64,000 bases of DNA from Cryptococcus deneoformans JEC21 (taxonomy: Eukaryota > Basidiomycota > Tremellomycetes > Tremellales > Cryptococcaceae): assembly GCF_000091045.1 (NCBI RefSeq), contig NC_006670.1, forward strand, positions 768,501-832,500, written 5' to 3'. Numbering within the stretch: position 1 is the stretch's first letter; the number at the start of each line of letters is the position of its first letter. The notes under the pieces are model-generated. The model was not told the DNA's origin, ran no database searches, and saw only the letters and a program-made list of their open reading frames with translations. Below are positions 59,101-64,000 of this stretch, one piece after another. The translations under genes and the position numbers were made by a program.

Positions 59101-59836
59101 ATCCGAACTGCGAAAACCCACAGTACTGTGTAGGGTGCTTTGATCGGAAGGTTGAGGAGGAACTGAAATCGGTGGTGACTGAGATAGAATCGGCAGTCGT
59201 TGCGTGATCAGGTGTAATCGAGTTTCTTGAGCGTCCTGTGCGATTGGAATATCATGGGTAGGAGGTTTGGGAAGTAATTTTGGCGGCGGTGATGCTAGCT
59301 GATGCAAGTCGATGCCTTTAGTAAGAGAGGTACTTTGAGAAGGATCCTCGTCACGTCCCTGAATTTTGCGTGACTGTTTTGCTCGCTGTACTTTGTTCTT
59401 CATGCGTGCTGCGAAATTTATCAGCCTGACCTTGACAACGGCTTGGTGCATGAGTAACTTGCCACCCGGATTCTTGTCAGGGCCACGCCTGCGTACTGCT
59501 GTTGGATATGTACATGGTCTGCCTTTTTGCTCGCAGTTGCGACATGTCGGTCTTTCACCCGGGCACTTGATCTTCTTAATGCGGCTGGCGAACTTGCATT
59601 AATGAATCGGGAAGGAAAAGAGAGACGATCTCAGATGCTCACCATGTGTCGCAACTGATTCGCAACTCTTTTGATGGCTTTTCAAACTCAAAGACTGGCT
59701 GCTGATTATCCGGCAATACGGGGCAGGCACTTGACTTCTCAGGATTATCTGTATCTCCATTATTAGGGGCATTCCGCAGAAAATGTTGAACCCCGGTTTC
59801 AGCCATTTTTCCCTCCTTCTCCCTGCCCTTTTTCAC
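56160..59836 (-). CDS. Zn2Cys6 fungal transcription factor
   Basis: Gal4-type binuclear zinc-cluster regulator. Joining exon 1 to exon 2 with the cag acceptor near 59585 gives SCDTCRIKKIKC, PGERPTCRNC and EQKGRPC, an exact C-x2-C-x6-C-x6-C-x2-C-x6-C pattern. A basic linker follows (VRRRGPDKNPGGK). The middle is a long Ser/Pro/Gln-rich, low-complexity region with an FNLTQQQFQQKI-type Gln patch. From about 58080 downward a fungal TF homology region is seen: MDGWWNWILAHYDKDKH, ILSLVTLLQKGHTPEGQQLA, LVAAAIVIATFEMQPHVEH, RRMLWAASSISATLSLWLF and YAWWYVMQVSRALELSRM. It ends with NISEYRNSKLYY. Start is ATG 59836; an in-frame ATG at 59806 (MAETGVQHF) is equally good. Target genes are unknown; no cluster partner is adjacent. 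Confidence 0.82.
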
Positions 59837-61691
59837 TTGCGATTTTAGACTTGGTCCTCAACCGTTGTGTCTTATTCCGAAACCACAGCTTACGGGTGTA
59901 GGAAATTCACTAACAACACGACTGTAAGTGGTTTGAGGACGATTCAGAACGGTCAAGCAATTTGTGTTTGCCTTTTCGAGAAGATGTTGTCGTAGTCACC
60001 GTACTTGGTGTCAGCCGTTCGTCAAACCTTTTTGAGCGAAACACTACCAGAAGGCTGCATGGAGACTGACAATTCGCAAAAATAATGGCCCAAAAGACTC
60101 ATATGTTTTCCCCTTCCTGGCGATGTCTCCCTGTAAACAGAAGGACATTAGTCAGCTTGCAAGGACTGGCTACACGTCATTTCCGCAAGGACGATGATCG
60201 TTGATTGCATAGGAACTTAATAGGGACTGAAAACCGGATCCTCATGTTTTCGAGAGACGAGGGCATTTGATCGTCTGGCGCCCTCTATAAACGGAATTCA
60301 AGCAATGATGGGAAGAGCGGAAGAAGGCATGAGAAATAAGGAAAAGAAGCGTTGCGACCACCTTTTGGAGGTCACAGAAATGGGCTATGGTTCAACTGCA
60401 CTGGCCAAAGCTGCCGTTGATAGGAAAGGACAAAGGTGCATGTGGGAAGAACATGGTGGGCGATGAACAGAATGTACTCACTGAACAAGGGCGAGTGACT
60501 GATGCAGATCAATGGTTGCGCGTTCTGGGACGACCAAAGGCTTTATTTGTGAGAGACGCGTAAAACAGAAAACGGACGACAGGTGACGGAGTAGCGGGAT
60601 ATAGGGTGTAAGTGTAGTGTGTGGTGTACTCACTCCCAGAGGAAGCAGTTATTGTGAGATGGGGTCGTACATCAAACGTTCTTAATCAAAAAGATGAAGA
60701 AGCATGAGAACAACATAAGTTACGCTGTCCTCCGAGACTGGAAAGATCTAGGGTCTTATATAGATTGGAATGTCGATCATTGTCATTCATATTCTACATT
60801 CGCGCATCTGTAGCCTGCTGCTGCTCCATATCCCGTATGACCTTTGACCTTGATCTCTATACCTTAGGGCTTAGAGCCTTCTTGATCTTTGACCAAAACA
60901 GGAACCCTGTCCTATCAAGCTCATAATATATGTAAATAAGCTAGGCTGCAACGAACAGCGACAAGCGAGGTAAATGAAGAAGGCGGTCAAGGCGGCGAAG
61001 CACCCGGAGAGAGAGCCGGCTATCATTGCCCGTCTCCGGCCCCCCTGCAAACTGCAAGCTGCTCACACATTGATTATGTAATTTTATCCATCAAAACTAC
61101 AAGTTAAGATCAACAGAAGTGAAAAGATGCCAAAAAGGGTTTCAAATATCACCACGGAATTTGATTCCGTCTAAGAACTAAGTTGCGACGCGAATTTTAT
61201 ATTTGAAACGGGAAAGCTGCATACCCGTCCCTCCCCACACGCCTTTTGGAAAATGCATAATAATAAATAGTTGAATCTCCGCGCGTTCTTTTGTCGGATC
61301 AGGAACTGATTTGGCGTGAACCGGCAGGACCCACCCGCAGGCTCCAGGTTCACATCATATTATTTCGTTTATTAATCAATTTTCATCATGATATTAATCT
61401 TTTACGCCTCGCCGCCACTTTTCCTTTCGCCTTTGTTCATATCCACCATTCGCACAACCCCATACTCAACCACCATTGTTACGTAGAGAAAAATTTGCTC
61501 TACACATACATCTATGCTTTTTCAGAGGAGCATGCATTGAAGCATTTCATGTGGGCCAAAAACACAAGTCCAAAAATCATTTTCGTGCCTGCTGAATGCC
61601 TCATGATGTGTAATTGTCGTTACCACACGCACGGACATGCCGCCCGCCGTTCGTTGTCGTTCTTACTTTCGTGAATGAGAAGGCCTCGTTC
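59837..61691. other. Gene-free upstream region of the zinc-cluster gene
   Basis: About 1.85 kb without a convincing coding frame on either strand, unusually long for this window. It probably holds the transcription factor promoter and perhaps a long leader. No tRNA, repeat or transposon protein recognised. Confidence 0.45.
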
Positions 61692-61737
61692 GATCTTACT
61701 TCGATCTTCTTAGATCTTCTTGGATCTTCTTGGATCT
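61692..61737. repeat. Tandem 10-bp repeat, about 4.6 units
   Basis: Unit gatcttcttg repeated head to tail with slight variation (gatcttactt plus one c, gatcttctta, gatcttcttg, gatcttcttg, gatct). Purine/pyrimidine strand bias is marked. Confidence 0.8.
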
Positions 61738-62460
61738 GGCCTTCTCATCCTGGCTGCTGTAGTAGTTTTCCAGTTTCTAGAACTTACTTCATATTTCTTC
61801 TTCTGTTATACGTATCTTCTCATGCCACGGCTTTCTTGACCTTTTATAGCACATAAACAGCTTTGACTAGACTGCCTTCATGCCTCCGAAACGCACCTAT
61901 CCCGACGACTCCCCTCTCCATCCCCGTGTCTCTAAACGCCGCCGTTGTGGTTGCCCGCCACGGCCTGGAGACCGACCATGCAAGACCTTCAGTAAATCAT
62001 AGGCCCTTCCAGTTACGTTTCCAGAAACTTTCGGAAAGAGATTTAGAGTCTCATGCGACTCTCGCCGACCTCGCCAGGGACCACACCTCAAAATGAACGT
62101 TTCTATTCTCCTCGACATACTTCGACATGCCGAACGACAACATACTGCATTTGCAACTGCTATGCCCGCCGCCACCTGACCAACCGTCGCAGCAATAATA
62201 ATCCCTCAAGCCCCGCCCTCCACCCCCCATTATTCGAAATGGCTGGACCCCTCCATCCGCCTCCCACCAAAAGGTACTCTCTGTCGCCTTCGAGTCTCAT
62301 ACGGCGGTCATGCGAGCGTTTTGGACCATGTAGCTGGGCATGAAACTAAAATGGTCTAACTCACATCACTCAACAGAATAAAGATCGAATGAGATCTAGC
62401 TTGTTACAGACTTTTTCCAGTTGAAGACTCCTCATGATCAGTCTTCCTCTTCTGCCAAAT
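61738..62460. other. Region with degraded coding-like sequence
   Basis: A short plus-strand frame at 61881 reads MPPKRTYPDDSPLHP, then RVSKRRRCGCPPRPGDRPCK, and another near 62040 reads LSERDLESHATLADLARD. These look protein-like but are broken by stops. They lie upstream of the Helitron-like fragment and may belong to it. No intact gene. Confidence 0.35.
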
Positions 62461-62658
62461 CTGTATGAGGTCCATCTTCCAAACCGCCAACACATAGTCT
62501 TCAATGCAAACGCAGACATTCATCACATACTATAAGAAAACAGAAATAGCCGCACTCAACTCACCCAGTTCTTCAAAGTCTGTCAACGACATTTAAAATG
62601 CAATTTCCCAGACGGTCAATGGGTTGAGCTCTACGACCTGACTTTGACAAACTGCTGA
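62461..62658 (+). mobile_element. Helitron Rep/helicase-like remnant
   Basis: One frame reads LYEVHLPNRQHIVFNANADI, HHIL, a TAA stop at 62533-62535, then NSRTQLTQFFKVCQRH and NFPDGQW, ending at a TGA (62656-62658). The order V-x-LPN-Q-x-V-F followed by T-x-LT-x-FF-x-C resembles the Helitron helicase-like domain of fungal elements. It is short and interrupted, so it is a relic. The match is by memory of family consensus only and needs a search. Confidence 0.45.
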
Positions 62659-63258
62659 CATACGGTTCGACGTTAGTTCGAGACAGCACGTTCACTCGCA
62701 CCCCACGTACGAGGATACGTGGCACCGCGCTTCTGCCCGTGAGTGAATTCAACGGCGATAACCCAGCATCTCGTGAGCCACTGTAATTATGTAGTAGAAT
62801 GCATCATAATAATGCGTACCGCACATCTAAACAAACACGCCAATTCTCATTAACAAAATACCTGAGGCTGAACGTATAAGTAGTTCCTAAAAAGGCATGA
62901 CGCACGGCGTGACTTGAATTATTATTTTTTACCCAAAACCCCGCGAAGACTACCGCCGTGGGTCATCACTTCTAAGTTTATATGTTAATTATTAAAATTA
63001 TTAAATGCTCCCCCGACGCGGCGCGACTAGCTTCGTTCATTCTCAACGAAGGTTACGTACGGATTATGGGTTCCATCTCGCTGTCTGTCTGTCTTTTTTC
63101 TACCATTACTACGTACTATTAGTACTGTGATACTATATAATACCACTGCTAATACTGTAATACAAACGCTTTAGTTATTCAGCATTAATTCCCGCAAAGC
63201 CACCTTGTGATGACTCAGCCTTCTATCTAGCAAATAAAGGCATTGCCGAACATTTTTT
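62659..63258. other. Upstream region of the chromodomain gene
   Basis: 600 bp, AT-rich with short stretches of alternating atac/taat near 63110-63175. Presumed promoter plus transposon-derived debris. No gene recognised. Confidence 0.4.
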
Positions 63259-64000
63259 ATGAGGCTCCCTCTCGACATCTATCTAGACGATACCCGAAGT
63301 TCCGCAACACCATCCTTATATTCGCCATCGGACTCTGAGGAAGAACGAAATTCCGCAGTTTTAACTTCAAGGTCTCAGCGGGTGAGCACGTTCCATCATG
63401 TCTTTCAGTGTAACATCCGACTGATAAACGCCAGTTGCCGACGTCCAAACAACGGAGGGCGTCTAATGTTAGTAGGAAACGCCGTCGCGAGAAATCTTCT
63501 TCAGAAGATGTCTTTGCGGTGGAGCACATTCTAGCGCGATCATTGAGTAAATGGCGAAATCCTGAGTCTAACAAATATGAATATCGATATCTCGTGCGAT
63601 GGGAGAATTACCAGCCGAAGGACGACACTTGGGAAGGACGGTCAGGGCTAATGGAAGGATCAAAACAGTTGCTGGAGGAATTCGAGAATCGAGGTAGGTC
63701 GAAGATACCGTGTTTACATCTGACAACGTCTAATGCCGAATGCAGGATATCAACCATTCACCATCCTGGCATCTAAATCAGCCGCCTCAAAGCCCACAAT
63801 GTACCTAGTCCGGTATGGTGTGGTAAGCGACAGTATTCTTCCTTCACCACTTTACGAGAAGGTATGGCATAGCGCCTCCCAGATAAACCGTGTTGGCGGG
63901 GTCCCCAAAGCTGTAGTGAAGAATGCCATTGACAAGTATGAGGAAACTGAGCGACTGGAAGAGGGAAAGGGCCTGGCGAGAGGTGGGAGCCCCCGAACTC
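63259..64000 (+). CDS. Chromodomain protein (3' partial)
   Basis: Starts MRLPLDIYLDDTRSSATPSL with a short acidic/Ser-rich segment, then an intron (gtgagc to gccag, ending about 63432), a basic patch (RKRRREKSSSEDV) and the chromodomain: FAVEHILARSLSKWRNP, YEYRYLVRWENYQPKDDTWE and LMEGSKQLLEEFENRG. The aromatic-cage positions expected for methyl-lysine binding are filled (F/Y near AVEHIL, W in RWENY, Y in ENYQP). After a second intron the frame continues SAASKPTMYLVRYGVV and stays open to the window edge. Chromodomain readers of this kind act in heterochromatin (HP1) or in the Cryptococcus PRC2 complex (Ccc1); which class this belongs to cannot be decided from the part seen. Confidence 0.78.

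Overview
The window is gene-dense nuclear DNA of a basidiomycete fungus, most likely a tremellomycete of the Cryptococcus type. I infer this from the many short introns (about 45-80 nt, several per gene, gtaagt/gtgagt-like donors with ag acceptors), the small intergenic spaces, the gene complement (DASH subunit, Zn2Cys6 factor, fungal GPI-type wall protein, chromodomain protein) and the pogo, PIF/Harbinger and Helitron fragments. I cannot name the species from sequence alone. Exon joins were worked out by eye from splice sites, frame and family resemblance.

Layout. 0-13.7 kb: a 5'-truncated M28 glutamate carboxypeptidase (+), ORC5 (+), mitochondrial 3-hydroxyisobutyryl-CoA hydrolase (-), the Golgi SNARE BOS1/membrin (+), a multi-pass membrane protein with a spermidine-synthase-like domain (+) and a UPF0183/PHAF1 protein (-). 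14-18.4 kb: a possible tiny spliced gene, a mitochondrial hemerythrin, a dysferlin-domain protein and ITPase; the last two overlap tail to tail. 18.5-22 kb is an accessory island: a decayed composite of pogo-like and PIF/Harbinger-like transposase sequence, a short tandem duplication and a poorly resolved hypothetical gene.

22-35.3 kb: WBP11 (-), ARPC5 (+), RER1 (-), CDC27/APC3 (+), a divergent raptor/KOG1 gene (+) with an apparent single-base frameshift, and a LisH-CTLH-CRA protein (-). 35.6-45 kb: a Kre9/Knh1-type secreted protein (-), an SMG6/EST1-like PIN nuclease (-), a Caj1/Djp1-type J-protein (+), a small membrane protein (-) and DAD2 (-). 45-56 kb: RAD2/XPG (+), the complex I subunit NDUFB8 (-), the TFIIIB subunit BDP1 (+) and an EMB8-type hydrolase (-). 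56-64 kb is sparser: a Zn2Cys6 transcription factor (-) with about 2 kb of gene-free upstream DNA, a 10-bp tandem repeat, a Helitron-like remnant, and the start of a chromodomain gene that runs off the right edge.

Most genes are unrelated housekeeping functions arranged convergently or divergently; there is no biosynthetic cluster or defence system. The points most worth checking are the raptor frameshift, the two-superfamily transposase ORF, two GC-AG introns, the coding overlap of the DysF and ITPase genes, and a MluI cell-cycle box between DAD2 and RAD2.
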